From assembly GCA_965199815.1 (NCBI GenBank), contig CBDATE010000028.1:248001-312000 (forward strand): a DNA stretch of 64,000 bases, given 5' to 3'. The DNA is from Azotimanducus sp965199815 (GTDB lineage: Bacteria; Pseudomonadota; Gammaproteobacteria; Pseudomonadales; Azotimanducaceae). Positions 33,613 through 42,845 of the stretch are shown in pieces; the stretch's first letter is position 1, and each line of letters starts with the position of its first letter. The notes beneath the pieces were generated by a model. That model saw only the letters and a program-made list of their open reading frames with translations. It was not told the origin of the DNA and did not search any database. The position numbers and the translations under genes were made by a program.

Positions 33613-34618
33613 CAGAGACCCCCTCACGCGCACCTGGCGCGCGCGCATCCTGCAGCCAGCAGGCACACTTGTGTTCGCTGCCAGACAGCGAGCGCATGGC
33701 AGGCGCATGCGCCTCGCACACATTCAGGGCGTGCGGACAGCGCTCGAAGTAGGCGCAGCCCTGCGGTGGGTCAAAAAGATCCGGCGGACTGCCGGCAATC
33801 GGATCAAGCTGCTGCGCGCGCCTGTCCTCATTGCGCGGCATGGCGGACTTGAGACCTTGCGTGTAGGGATGGCCGCTGCGATAGAAGATATCGTCCACGC
33901 TGCCGGCCTCCACCACCTGGCCGGCATACATCACCGCCACCTCGTCGGCCATGTGCGCGACCACGCCGAGATCATGGGTAATCAGCAGCAGCGACATGTC
34001 CTGCGAATGTTGCAGGTCGCGCATGAGATTCAGTATTTGCGCCTGAATGGTAACGTCAAGCGCCGTAGTGGGCTCGTCGGCGACAAGAATGCGCGGCTCA
34101 CAGGCGAGAGCGCAGGCGATCATCACGCGCTGCAACATGCCGCCGGAAAACTCGAAGGGATACTGACGTGCACGCCGCTCGGGTTCAGCCACCTGACTGA
34201 GTTCGAGCAGTTCCACCGCGCGCCGCGCCGCCGCGGGGCGGCTCATGCCGCGATGCAGGCGCAGGGGTTCGGCAATCTGATCGCCAATGCGCATGGTGGG
34301 ATTGAGCGAGTTCATGGGGTCCTGAAAGATCATGCCGATCATCTGGCCGCAAATCTGCCCGTCGGCAAGGCGCGTACGACCGAGAATCTCCTCACCATCA
34401 AGGCGCGCGGAGCCGCCGGTAATACGCCCCGGCGGCATGGGGATGAGCCCCATGAGGCTCTGCACACAAACGCTCTTTCCACAACCGGATTCGCCAACAA
34501 TCGCCAGCGTCTTGCCTCTGGACAGGGTGAAGTTGACACCCCTCACCGCCTTCACCGTACCGCCGTGGGTATCGAACTCCACGGCCAGGTCCTCCACCTC
34601 GAGCAAGGGTCTGGTCAC
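33599..34618 (-). CDS. oppD: Oligopeptide ABC transporter ATP-binding protein OppD-like
   Basis: The first ATPase of the importer (339 residues). Walker A GESGCGKSV, Q-loop FQDPMNSLNPTMRIGDQI, signature FSGGMLQRVMIACAL, Walker B ILVADEPTTALD and H-loop THDLGV are all present. The Cys cluster near the C-terminus (GCAYFERCPHALNVC) is that of OppD/DppD proteins. ATG 34618 begins MTRPLLEVEDLAVEF, the usual start. It lies 18 bases after oppC. Confidence 0.93.
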   Translation of the reverse strand: MTRPLLEVEDLAVEFDTHGGTVKAVRGVNFTLSRGKTLAIVGESGCGKSVCVQSLMGLIPMPPGRITGGSARLDGEEILGRTRLADGQICGQMIGMIFQDPMNSLNPTMRIGDQIAEPLRLHRGMSRPAAARRAVELLELSQVAEPERRARQYPFEFSGGMLQRVMIACALACEPRILVADEPTTALDVTIQAQILNLMRDLQHSQDMSLLLITHDLGVVAHMADEVAVMYAGQVVEAGSVDDIFYRSGHPYTQGLKSAMPRNEDRRAQQLDPIAGSPPDLFDPPQGCAYFERCPHALNVCEAHAPAMRSLSGSEHKCACWLQDARAPGAREGVSDGDG

Positions 34619-34636
34619 AGTGTCTGCCTCACAGGC

Positions 34637-36070
34637 TCAGTCGCTCGATCTCATGCGCGCATCAAGGGCATCGCGCAACCCGTCGCCAAGCAGGTTGAAA
34701 GCCAGCACGGTGACGCTGATGAGAATCGCCGGGAAGATGAGTTCGTGCGGGCTGTCGAGCATGGATTTGATGCCCTCGTTCGACATGCTGCCCCAGGAAG
34801 GTGTCGGCGGTGCCACGCCCATGCCGATGAAGGACAGGAAGGCTTCGGTAAAGATGGCCGACGGGATGGCGAAGGTGAGCGTCACCAGAATCACCCCCAG
34901 CGTGTTGGGAATCATGTGGCGGATGATGAGATAGCTGGTCGGGCTGCCCATGAGCTTCGCGGCGCTCACATAGCCTGCTTCGCGAATCTGCAGAATCTGG
35001 CCGCGCACCAGCCGCGCCGTCGCCGGCCAGCCAAGGATGACGAGCGCCACCAGCATGGGGATGATGCCGCTCTCCCCCGGCCCTATGCCGAACAGCACCT
35101 TGAAGAGAATCATGAACAGCAGAAAGGGCAGCGCCACCACGAAATCCGCAAAGCGCATCAGGGTCTGGTCCATGGCCCCGCCAACGAACCCCGCCAGACT
35201 GCCGTAGGCGACACCGAGCAGTACGTAGAGCACGGGTGCCACTATGCCAATGAACAGCGACACGCGAGCGCCGTGCATGAGGCGCGCCAGCATGTCGCGG
35301 CCCAGGTAGTCGGTGCCAAGCGGGTGCAGCCGGAGGCGGACTTCATCACCCACGCGCAGCGCAGCGTCTGCCGCGACAAGCCCCTTGTCGATCGCTTCCT
35401 CGCGAGTAATCACGCGCTTGACGGGCACTTCGATGGTGGTGCGCAGATCGGTGCGCATGAGATTCCCGGCAGCCACCGGCACTACCGTATAGAAATAGCG
35501 AATCGGTTCGAGGGCCAGTCGGTCCTCGAATCTCAACCCGTCCTGCGCCAGCACCTCGCCGAGCGGCAGGCCGAGCGCGGTCTCGGTGGGTGGATACAGA
35601 TCCCTGAACACCTCGTAGGCGCGTACGTCGGCAATCGGGTCCCACACGAAGCGCACGGACTGCGTGGTGGCCTCGGCGGCGAGCCGGAGTCCGGCAGCCT
35701 GCTTATCGGTGTCTGTATGTGTCGCGGCACCTGCCTGCCCATCCGCGCTTGTATGCCCATTCGCGCCTGCCCCGGCATCGGCAGCCCACGGACTGTAGGG
35801 AAGCACGACCTCGGCGGTGCGCGCTGCCCCGGGCGGTGCGCTCACCTGATCGAGGTCCTGAGAGGCCGGGTCAAGCGTCCAGAGCAGCGGCCCGACCAGA
35901 GTGAAGAGCAGCAGCGCGATGACCAGAGCAAGCGAAGCAATGGCGCGCGGATTGAGCTTGAGGCGACGCCAGGCATCCTGCCAGTAGGAAAGCGAAGGCC
36001 GCAGCCGACGCGCTTGCGGTTCCCCGCGAGTGGCAGGGCGAAAGTCGAGAGCAGCAGGCGACTCGCTCAC
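34637..36070 (-). CDS. oppC: Oligopeptide ABC transporter permease OppC-like with periplasmic insertion
   Basis: Inner-membrane permease with the usual N-terminal TM (about 45-65) and a C-terminal permease domain of five TM segments carrying the ATPase-contact loop (REAGYVSAAKLMGSP). At 477 residues it is about 170 longer than OppC. The extra sequence lies in the first periplasmic loop (about 80-240): a Gly/Ala/Thr-rich linker, then a beta-rich unit (VRFVWDPIADVRAYEVFRD to PIRYFYTVVPVAAGN) that resembles a fibronectin type III fold. GTG 36070 overlaps the oppB stop by 4 bases. The inserted unit could contact the binding protein or the peptide; this is inference. Confidence 0.9.
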   Translation of the reverse strand: MSESPAALDFRPATRGEPQARRLRPSLSYWQDAWRRLKLNPRAIASLALVIALLLFTLVGPLLWTLDPASQDLDQVSAPPGAARTAEVVLPYSPWAADAGAGANGHTSADGQAGAATHTDTDKQAAGLRLAAEATTQSVRFVWDPIADVRAYEVFRDLYPPTETALGLPLGEVLAQDGLRFEDRLALEPIRYFYTVVPVAAGNLMRTDLRTTIEVPVKRVITREEAIDKGLVAADAALRVGDEVRLRLHPLGTDYLGRDMLARLMHGARVSLFIGIVAPVLYVLLGVAYGSLAGFVGGAMDQTLMRFADFVVALPFLLFMILFKVLFGIGPGESGIIPMLVALVILGWPATARLVRGQILQIREAGYVSAAKLMGSPTSYLIIRHMIPNTLGVILVTLTFAIPSAIFTEAFLSFIGMGVAPPTPSWGSMSNEGIKSMLDSPHELIFPAILISVTVLAFNLLGDGLRDALDARMRSSD

Positions 36071-36999
36071 CGCACCCTCACTCTCGGATCAATCAACCCA
36101 TAGACCAGATCCACGGCGATGACCATGAACACGAGAAATCCGCCGTAGAACACCGTGGTGCCCATGATGACCGTGTAATCGAGCTGTTGCACGGACTGCA
36201 CGAAGTAGCGCCCGAGGCCCGGAATGGCGAACACCAGTTCCACCACGAAGCCGCCGGTGGTAATGGTGGCGATGGCCGGCCCGAGCACCGTCACTACCGG
36301 CAGGATGGCGTTTCTGAGTTGATGGTGGATGAACACCTGTGTGGCGGACAGGCCCTTGGCTTTCGCCGTGCGCACGTAATCGGCGTTGGTCACTTCCAGC
36401 ATGGAAGAACGCATCAGGCGGGTCAGGAAGGCCATGGTGCCCAGCCCGAGCACAAGTGACGGAATCAACAGATGCTGCACACTGCCCCAGCCGGCCACCG
36501 GCAACAGCGACCTGCCGAGCCAGTCGTTGACGACCACCAGGCCAAGCTGACCGAGCGCCGCGAACACGAAGCTCGGCACCGAAACACCCAGCACCACCAG
36601 AAACATGATGACCATATCCGGCAGTCGATTACGAAACAGCGCCGTCAACGCGCCCCAGAGAATGCCGCCGAGAGCCGCGAACAGCACCGCCAGCACACCG
36701 AGGGTTGCGGACACCGGAAAGTGCTCGCGAATGATGTCGTTGACCTCGCGGTTCTGTTGCGTGAAGGAAATTCCGAGGTCGCCGCGCAGGATGTTCAGGA
36801 GATATATCCGATACTGCTCGATGAGCGGCTTGTCGAGACCGTAGAAGGCTTCCAGGTTCTTGCGGATCTCTTCGCTGGTGGCGCGCGCATCCGACAGCGG
36901 GTCGCCGGGTACCGAGTGCATGACGAGGAAGGTGGCGCTGGCGATGAACCAGATCGTGATCAGCCCCTGAACAATGCGCTTGAGCGTGTAGTTCAGCAT
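36067..36999 (-). CDS. oppB: Oligopeptide ABC transporter permease OppB-like
   Basis: Inner-membrane permease of 310 residues with six predicted TM segments. The first is in LKRIVQGLITIWFIASATFLVMH, a family-typical N-terminus. The conserved loop MRSSMLEVTNADYVRTAKAKGLS contacts the ATPases, and AIPGLGRYFVQSVQQLDYTVI is another family signature. It lies 46 bases downstream of oppA and overlaps oppC. Confidence 0.94.
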   Translation of the reverse strand: MLNYTLKRIVQGLITIWFIASATFLVMHSVPGDPLSDARATSEEIRKNLEAFYGLDKPLIEQYRIYLLNILRGDLGISFTQQNREVNDIIREHFPVSATLGVLAVLFAALGGILWGALTALFRNRLPDMVIMFLVVLGVSVPSFVFAALGQLGLVVVNDWLGRSLLPVAGWGSVQHLLIPSLVLGLGTMAFLTRLMRSSMLEVTNADYVRTAKAKGLSATQVFIHHQLRNAILPVVTVLGPAIATITTGGFVVELVFAIPGLGRYFVQSVQQLDYTVIMGTTVFYGGFLVFMVIAVDLVYGLIDPRVRVR

Positions 37000-37045
37000 C
37001 CGCGCCTCCCGCGAGCGCTGGCGAATGCTCCTGTGCCTGCCCTTG

Positions 37046-38737
37046 TCATGACTGCCCTTCCGCCATGGCGCGAATGCGCGCCCGTGAATAATCAGGGTCC
37101 GGGCCGATGCTGCGCCGAATCAGGCCTTCGAGCCTCGGGTCAGCCACAAACACGCGCCCGCGCTCGTAGCTCGGGATGATGGTCACTTCATCAAGCAAAA
37201 TGCGCTGAATCTCGCCAAACGCCTTCATGCGCTCTGCGGCATCAAGCGAGCCTTGCGCAATACGCACCTCGGCATCAAGCGCCTCGCTGCGAAAGCGGCC
37301 ACGATTGTTCTTGTTCCAGGAAGCGAACAGGTCACCATAGGTGAGCGGGTCGTCAAAGTCCGGTGCCCAACCGGCGGCAACCATATCGAACTGCCCCAGG
37401 GTCATCTTCTCCAGTCGCTGCTTGAAGATTTGCGCGTCTATGCGGATATCGAGGCCAAGATGGCGCTTGAACGTATTCTGAAAATACTCGGCCTGCTTCA
37501 GGGAGGTGGGCGTATCGCCGACGAGCAACACCAGCGGCGGAAAGGATTCGAGCCCCAATTCCACTCTGGCTTGCTCGAGATGCTGCCGCGCAAGCTGCGG
37601 ATTCACCGGGTGCGGCGGGGCCGGGTATTCCCTCCGCAGGAAGTCGCGTTCACCCTTCATCCAGGTGGGAAACAGGCTCGCACCGGGCAGGTACCCGGGC
37701 AACTTGATCACCCGATTCACCAGTTCAGTGGTATCGGATGCGTAATACAGCGCCTTGCGCAGGTTGAGATTGCGCGTCAGGCGGTCGGGGCGATGATTGA
37801 ACTCCATATAGAACACCGTGCCTTCCGCAAAGCGACGGATCGGCCATCGGTTCTTGAGCGCGTTCTCCAGCGTGTCGGGCGAGAGTTGCACCATTGCCAC
37901 TTTGCCATCCTTGAAAAGGTTGAGGTGCGTGTTGGCATCTGCGGTAATGAATGGGATGCTGATGCTGTTCAGCCAGATGCTGTCGCGATTCCAGTAACGC
38001 TGATTCTTTTCCAGCTGAATGCGCGCGCCATGCACCCACTCGGTCATGACGAAGGCCCCGTTGAACAGCAGGTCCTCGGCATTGGCACCATAGCGTCCCG
38101 CGCGGCTGTAGTAGAAATCCTCGCGGATGGGATAGAAAGTTGTAAAGGCCACAAGGCGGTCAAAAAACGCAAGCGGACGCTCGAACTCCACGCGCAGGGT
38201 GTGATCATCGTCGGCATACACAGCGAGCGAATCGGGTGGCATATCGCCGAGGTTGATGGCTTCGGCGTTCTTGATGGAATACATGATGAAGGCATACAGC
38301 GATGCCGTTTCCGGCTCGAGCGCCTTTCTCCACGAGAACACGAAGTCGTGCGCGGTGACCGGCTGTCCGTCGCTCCAACGCGCCGATTCACGCAGGCGGA
38401 AGATGGCCTCGTCCGAGGTCACCTCCCAAGACTCGGCAACGCCCGGCTGCAAATTGCCTTGACCGTCGTAGCGCAGGAGTCCTTCCATGATGTGACCGAG
38501 CAACATGCCGCTCACGGCATCCGTGGCTCTGGTGCTGTCCATCTGCGGCGGTTCCTGCTCGATGACCACGCTGATGCTGCGCCGTTCGTAATCAATCGCG
38601 GCGCTTGAAGCGTCCGGGAAGAAGGTCAGGTCGGCGAACCAGGCGAGCGCCAGCATGAACACCAGCAAGCCGCCGATAGCGGCGGCAGCAAGCGCGCTGA
38701 GCGCAGCAAGCGATTGCCAGAAGGATTTGTCAGCCAT
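37046..38737 (-). CDS. oppA: Oligopeptide-binding protein OppA-like, membrane-anchored
   Basis: Solute-binding protein of family SBP_bac_5 (563 residues). Segments typical of the family are MLLGHIMEGLLRYDGQGNLQPGVAESWEV, ARWSDGQPVTAHDFVFSWRKALEP and AAGWAPDFDDPLTYGDLF. Instead of a lipoprotein signal it has a single uncleaved-looking TM helix (about residues 10-36: LAALSALAAAAIGGLLVFMLALAWF) without a lipobox, so it is probably anchored to the inner membrane. It heads the oppABCDF operon. Peptide length preference cannot be read from sequence. Confidence 0.92.
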   Translation of the reverse strand: MADKSFWQSLAALSALAAAAIGGLLVFMLALAWFADLTFFPDASSAAIDYERRSISVVIEQEPPQMDSTRATDAVSGMLLGHIMEGLLRYDGQGNLQPGVAESWEVTSDEAIFRLRESARWSDGQPVTAHDFVFSWRKALEPETASLYAFIMYSIKNAEAINLGDMPPDSLAVYADDDHTLRVEFERPLAFFDRLVAFTTFYPIREDFYYSRAGRYGANAEDLLFNGAFVMTEWVHGARIQLEKNQRYWNRDSIWLNSISIPFITADANTHLNLFKDGKVAMVQLSPDTLENALKNRWPIRRFAEGTVFYMEFNHRPDRLTRNLNLRKALYYASDTTELVNRVIKLPGYLPGASLFPTWMKGERDFLRREYPAPPHPVNPQLARQHLEQARVELGLESFPPLVLLVGDTPTSLKQAEYFQNTFKRHLGLDIRIDAQIFKQRLEKMTLGQFDMVAAGWAPDFDDPLTYGDLFASWNKNNRGRFRSEALDAEVRIAQGSLDAAERMKAFGEIQRILLDEVTIIPSYERGRVFVADPRLEGLIRRSIGPDPDYSRARIRAMAEGQS

Positions 38738-38775
38738 GAGTATCCTTGCGTGTCCCGTATCCTGTGATCACATCC

Positions 38776-40149
38776 CTAACGCGCCATCCTGACCAGATCC
38801 GACATCAGCCGTTCAAGATGTTCAAGACTATTGCATACGCGCACCTGATGGCAACAGGGCAGATAGGAGCGCATTTCCGCGTCACCCAGCGTCCAGCTCC
38901 CGCGCGGTTCCGGATTCAGCCAGATGATCCTGCCGGCGCGTTCATACAGGGTCTGCATCAGATCCTGGCGCGGGTCGCCATAATTGTTACGCGCATCGCC
39001 AAGCATGATGATGGTGGCGCGATGATCGATCTCGTCACCACACAGCGCATGAAAATCAACCAGTGCCTGCCCGTAGTCGGTAGAGCCGCCACCATACACC
39101 CGCATGCTGCGTTCGATGGCCTGTTCGAGATCATATTTCTCGAACCACCCCGTCACCTCGCCGAGACGCGATGAAAAGGCGAAGGCGCGCACACGCGGCA
39201 CTACCGACTCGAGGCTGTACAGGAAGAGCAGCATGAAGCGCGCATAGTTGGCCACCGAGCCACTCAGGTCACACACCGCGTAGATCCTCGAGCGACTGAT
39301 CTTGCGCGCTTTCCAGCGCAGATCGAACAGGGTGCCGTCATGACTCATGTTGTTGCGCAGGGTTCTCGGCACATGCAGATGCCCGCGACGAAACACCTTG
39401 CGCTTGCGCGCGGCCATGGTTTCAAGCCGCCTGGCCATGCGCATGACAATCGCCTCGAGATGGCGGAAGTTGCGCCTGTCCAGGTTCGACAGCTTGACGC
39501 GACACAGCAGTTCCTCGCGCAGGCGATGCCCATCGTGGTCGGCATGCAGCAGGAATTCACGTTCCACGTAATCGCGCACCTGTGAGGCGAGTCGCTCGCG
39601 GGCACTGACGAGCACCTGGCCGAGCTCGACATCGGCATGCGCCTTGCCAGCGGCAAGCGACGAGATTTCGGCGTTGAGCGCATCAAGTCCCATGTGCTCC
39701 AGCATTCGGCGCGCGTAGAGACCTTTCTGGGTGAACAAGGCGATGCCGGATACCTCGGTGGCTTGCCCGGCCTTGGTCATGGCGAGCGAAAGCCCGCTGG
39801 CATCGCCCGATTGCAGCATACGGCCAAGTTCCGATTGCGCCGTGACCTGACCGGGTTCGGGCGTCTCCTGGACATCGGGCATTTGTTCGTCCCCGGGAAC
39901 CACATCGTCGTCGGCATCGTGTGTGCACGACAAGGCTGCATGATCGAAGAAACGATCAAAGCAGTGCGCGAAGCGTTGCTTCTCTTCCGGGGTCTTGGGC
40001 AAGGTGAGCCACAAGGCGTTTTTCAGCGTGGCTCGGTCGCCGGAGCCGACCAGATGGGTCGCCAGCAGGGCATCAAGTGTTTCCGCCGGGGATACGCGCA
40101 CCTCGGCGTTGCGCAGTGCGCGCACGAATGTGATGAGCGTTCTGTCCAC
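38776..40149 (-). CDS. VWA-domain protein, CoxE-like
   Basis: The 457-residue protein has a C-terminal von Willebrand A domain of the CoxE family. The MIDAS motif reads YAVCDLSGSVANY; later metal-site positions are GGGSTDYGQAL and IIMLGDARNN. The N-terminal half is helical with an acidic stretch near 80-100. CoxE-type proteins act with MoxR ATPases as chaperones for metal-cofactor or complex assembly. The partner ATPase is encoded 18 bases upstream. No cox or other molybdo-enzyme genes are next door, so the client is unknown. Start is GTG 40149. Confidence 0.87.
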   Translation of the reverse strand: MDRTLITFVRALRNAEVRVSPAETLDALLATHLVGSGDRATLKNALWLTLPKTPEEKQRFAHCFDRFFDHAALSCTHDADDDVVPGDEQMPDVQETPEPGQVTAQSELGRMLQSGDASGLSLAMTKAGQATEVSGIALFTQKGLYARRMLEHMGLDALNAEISSLAAGKAHADVELGQVLVSARERLASQVRDYVEREFLLHADHDGHRLREELLCRVKLSNLDRRNFRHLEAIVMRMARRLETMAARKRKVFRRGHLHVPRTLRNNMSHDGTLFDLRWKARKISRSRIYAVCDLSGSVANYARFMLLFLYSLESVVPRVRAFAFSSRLGEVTGWFEKYDLEQAIERSMRVYGGGSTDYGQALVDFHALCGDEIDHRATIIMLGDARNNYGDPRQDLMQTLYERAGRIIWLNPEPRGSWTLGDAEMRSYLPCCHQVRVCNSLEHLERLMSDLVRMAR

Positions 40150-40167
40150 AGCGATTGACCTCGTGCG

Positions 40168-41172
40168 TCAGCCTCGGCTCTGCGCGGGCAACAGGCTTCT
40201 CACAAGCGACGGCACTTCCACGCTGACGCTCTCGATATCCTCCTGAAACTTCAGAAGCACACTCAGGGTATCGCGTACCAGATCTGCGTCCAGGCGGTCG
40301 GCATGCAGCAGCACAAGGGTTCGCGCCCAGTCGATGGTCTCGCTGATGGCCGGTGCCTTCTTCAGGTGCAACTCCCTGAGCGCCTGGATGAAGTTCACCA
40401 GTTGCGCACGCAGGCCGGGCAGCACTTCCGGCACCCTGGCGGCCACGATGCGGTTTTCGAGTTCGGCATCGGGAAAGGGGATATACAGATGCAGGCAGCG
40501 TCGCTTGAGCGCATCGGAGATTTCGCGCGTGTTGTTGCTGGTGAGAAACACCAGGGGCGGGACGGTGCGCGCCCGCACCGTCCCAATCTCGGGGATGGAT
40601 ATCTGGAAATCGGACAGGAGTTCAAGCAGCAGGGATTCGAATTCCTGATCCGCCTTGTCAACTTCATCAATGAGCAGCACACAGCCCTCGTCTTCCTGCA
40701 ACGCCTTCAATAGCGGACGCGGTTCGAGAAACTCCTCGGAGAAGAAGATATCTCCGAACTCGTGCAGGCGGCGCACCGAATCGGCCAGCCCCCTGGCACC
40801 CTGCAGCACATCCTGCAGTGTTTCCTTGAGCACCTGGGTGTAGAGAAGCTGCTTGCCGTACTTCCATTCGTAGATGGCCTTGGCTTCGTCAAGCCCTTCG
40901 TAGCACTGCAGGCGAATAAGCGGCAGGTCGAACATGAGCGCGGCAGTCTTGGCGAGTTCCGTCTTGCCCACGCCGGGTGGGCCCTCGACCAGCACCGGCT
41001 TGTCGAGGTGCCAGGCGAGATAGACCGCCGTGCCTACCTGCTCACCACAGACATACCCCTGTGCGCGCAGCGACTCCACCACTCGCTCGATGGAGTGCAT
41101 CAGTTCTTCATGTGCGGGACTGGTCACCCGCTGTCCCGTCTCACGAATTCGCAGCATTTCGTCGCATCGCAC
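40168..41172 (-). CDS. MoxR-family AAA+ ATPase
   Basis: AAA+ ATPase of about 334 residues, MoxR class. Walker A is EGPPGVGKTELAK (about 61-73), Walker B is CVLLIDEVDKAD (about 146-157), sensor-1 LVFLTSNNTREIS and the arginine-finger region ALKRRCLHLYIPFPD are present. It works with the VWA protein encoded next in the same direction, a pair usual for CoxD/CoxE-type assembly chaperones. The outermost start is GTG 41172; ATG 41157 and GTG 41124 are also possible because conservation begins only near residue 28. The tesB stop lies 4 bases upstream, so the three genes look co-transcribed. Confidence 0.9.
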   Translation of the reverse strand: MRCDEMLRIRETGQRVTSPAHEELMHSIERVVESLRAQGYVCGEQVGTAVYLAWHLDKPVLVEGPPGVGKTELAKTAALMFDLPLIRLQCYEGLDEAKAIYEWKYGKQLLYTQVLKETLQDVLQGARGLADSVRRLHEFGDIFFSEEFLEPRPLLKALQEDEGCVLLIDEVDKADQEFESLLLELLSDFQISIPEIGTVRARTVPPLVFLTSNNTREISDALKRRCLHLYIPFPDAELENRIVAARVPEVLPGLRAQLVNFIQALRELHLKKAPAISETIDWARTLVLLHADRLDADLVRDTLSVLLKFQEDIESVSVEVPSLVRSLLPAQSRG

Positions 41173-41176
41173 GGGG

Positions 41177-42124
41177 TCACCCGGTGCCGCCCGTATCGGG
41201 CATCAGTCCGCGCATGAGGCCTTCCTGCGCCACCGAAGCGGCAAGACTCCCGTTGCGCGTATAAATGCCGCCACGACAAAATCCACGCGCAGCCGCTGCG
41301 CTCGGACTCTCGGGGACGCACAGCAGCCACTCGTCGGCGCGCGCCTCGCGGTGAAACCAGAGCGCATGATCAAGGCTCGCCACCTGCATACCGGGATGAT
41401 GCCAGGGCAGGTGATGCGGGCGCAGTGCCTCGGAGAGCAGGGTGGCATCAGACATATAGGCGATGAGCGCGCGATGAATGACCGGGTCGTCAGGCAGCGG
41501 TGCCGTGACGCACATCCACAGGAGTGGCGACGCACCGGGGGCATTCAACAGATAGTCGCGCCCCGCCACCGGACGCATGTCCACACTGCGAATCGGATGC
41601 TCACCGGGCAATTCCTCGGGTGAACCGTCCTGTTCGCCCTGTTCGCGACCGAGTTCATGGAAATTGCGCAAGCCTTCCGGCGGCGCGGCTTCGGGCGGCG
41701 AAGACTGGTGTTCAAGACCCGTTTCCGGCTTGTGGAAGGACAGGGTGCAGACGAATATGGGTCGCTCATCCTGTTCGGCGACCACGCGACGAGTGCTGAA
41801 ACTGCGACCGTCGCGCATGCGCTCCACGCGATAGAGGATGGGATGCCTGGTGTTACCGGAGCGCAGAAAGTAGCCATGCAGCGAGTGTGGCAATCGGGAC
41901 AGGGGTGCCTGCGGCCAGGATTCCAGGGTGCGGGATGCGGCGATCAGGGCTTGCGCCAGCGCCTGTCCACCATAGACGCGCTCGCGGTCGCCACTCGGAC
42001 TGATGCCAACATAGGCATCCTCCGCCACTCGCTCGAGGTCAAGCACATGCAGGAGCGCCTGAGCGTCAGGCGTGTTTGATGTATTCGCCATATTTGTCGC
42101 CACATTTGTCACGGTTGCCTGCAT
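41177..42124 (-). CDS. tesB: Acyl-CoA thioesterase II
   Basis: Double hot-dog thioesterase of 315 residues (E. coli TesB 286). Family segments are ERVYGGQALAQALIAASRT, LPHSLHGYFLRSGN, and the catalytic-Asp segment LIAYMSDATLLSEALRPH. ASLDHALWFHREARADEWLLC is the C-terminal hot-dog signature. It hydrolyses fatty acyl-CoA of medium to long chain. A Glu/Pro-rich insertion (about 150-180) adds length. ATG 42124 was used; an out-of-frame ATG at 42128 lies 12 bases after the GGACTTGATCAG element also found before ggt. Confidence 0.93.
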   Translation of the reverse strand: MQATVTNVATNMANTSNTPDAQALLHVLDLERVAEDAYVGISPSGDRERVYGGQALAQALIAASRTLESWPQAPLSRLPHSLHGYFLRSGNTRHPILYRVERMRDGRSFSTRRVVAEQDERPIFVCTLSFHKPETGLEHQSSPPEAAPPEGLRNFHELGREQGEQDGSPEELPGEHPIRSVDMRPVAGRDYLLNAPGASPLLWMCVTAPLPDDPVIHRALIAYMSDATLLSEALRPHHLPWHHPGMQVASLDHALWFHREARADEWLLCVPESPSAAAARGFCRGGIYTRNGSLAASVAQEGLMRGLMPDTGGTG

Positions 42125-42127
42125 TCA

Positions 42128-42170
42128 TTCCGGATATGTCCTGATCAAGTCCGCCCATGAGCCTGATCAT
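42128..42170 (-). promoter_or_regulatory. ggt-like upstream element before tesB
   Basis: Reading on minus, GGACTTGATCAG is followed after 12 bases by an ATG within GGAATG, as at ggt (4878-4902). The outer arm is imperfect here: TGATCA recurs at 42164-42169 rather than forming the full 13-bp stem. Confidence 0.45.
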
Positions 42171-42300
42171 ACTCGCAAATCGGCGGTGCGCTGCTGATTT
42201 GCTCGCAGATTCAATGCCTTACGGCGCTGAATCTGGCGGCATGTCCATGTGCCGCACGGGAAATCCTGTTATTCGGAGTTTCCCTGACCTTGCCTGCGGC

Positions 42301-42306
42301 TACAAT
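42301..42306 (+). promoter_or_regulatory. Candidate -10 box for the PPOX gene
   Basis: TACAAT, 39 bases before the ATG at 42345; the -35 region is weak (TTTCCC at 42279-42284, 16 bases upstream). Confidence 0.35.
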
Positions 42307-42344
42307 CTCGCGGTAATCGAACACACTGGGAGAGATTCGGGTTC

Positions 42345-42818
42345 ATGCCTTCAAGACGAGCACAAATCGAAATGACCGAGGCCGAGGCGAGTGCCTTTGC
42401 GCGCGAGCAGCAAACACTCATCATCGTATCCAATGGCCATGATGGCTTCGCGCATCCCATGCCCATGTGGTTTTCGCTTGATGAGTCGCACAGGTTTCTC
42501 GTCAGCACCTTTGCCCGCAGCCAGAAGGTGCGCAACTTCGAGCGTGACGCACGTGCCAGCCTGCTCATCGAGGACGGTCACCGCTATGAATCCTTGCGCG
42601 GCCTGATGATCAAGGCGAGCACCGAAATTCTCGATGATCCGGAGGCGGTACTCGAAGCCATGGTCTGCATCCGCCTGAAGGGTGCCGAAGCAAGCGCTGC
42701 ACAGCGCTCGGAACTACGCGAAACCCTGCGCGGGGCAAGCCGCAAGCGGGTGATCTTGCGCTTTACGCCCGAGCGCACGATGAGCTGGGACCACAGCAAG
42801 CTCGGCGGGACGTATTGA
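42345..42818 (+). CDS. PPOX-class flavin/F420-type oxidoreductase
   Basis: The 157-residue protein has the split-barrel fold of pyridoxamine 5'-phosphate oxidase-like proteins. TLIIVSNGHDGFAHPMPMWF at about 24-43 and FLVSTFARSQKVRNFERDARASLLIEDG at about 50-77 are the typical cofactor-binding strands of the TIGR03618-like group. The cofactor (FMN or F420) and substrate are unknown. A GGGAGAG ribosome site is about 12 bases before the ATG. It is divergent from tesB and convergent with comF. Confidence 0.82.
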   Translation: MPSRRAQIEMTEAEASAFAREQQTLIIVSNGHDGFAHPMPMWFSLDESHRFLVSTFARSQKVRNFERDARASLLIEDGHRYESLRGLMIKASTEILDDPEAVLEAMVCIRLKGAEASAAQRSELRETLRGASRKRVILRFTPERTMSWDHSKLGGTY

Positions 42819-42845
42819 ATATCGCATGCGGCATCGAGCGGCAAT

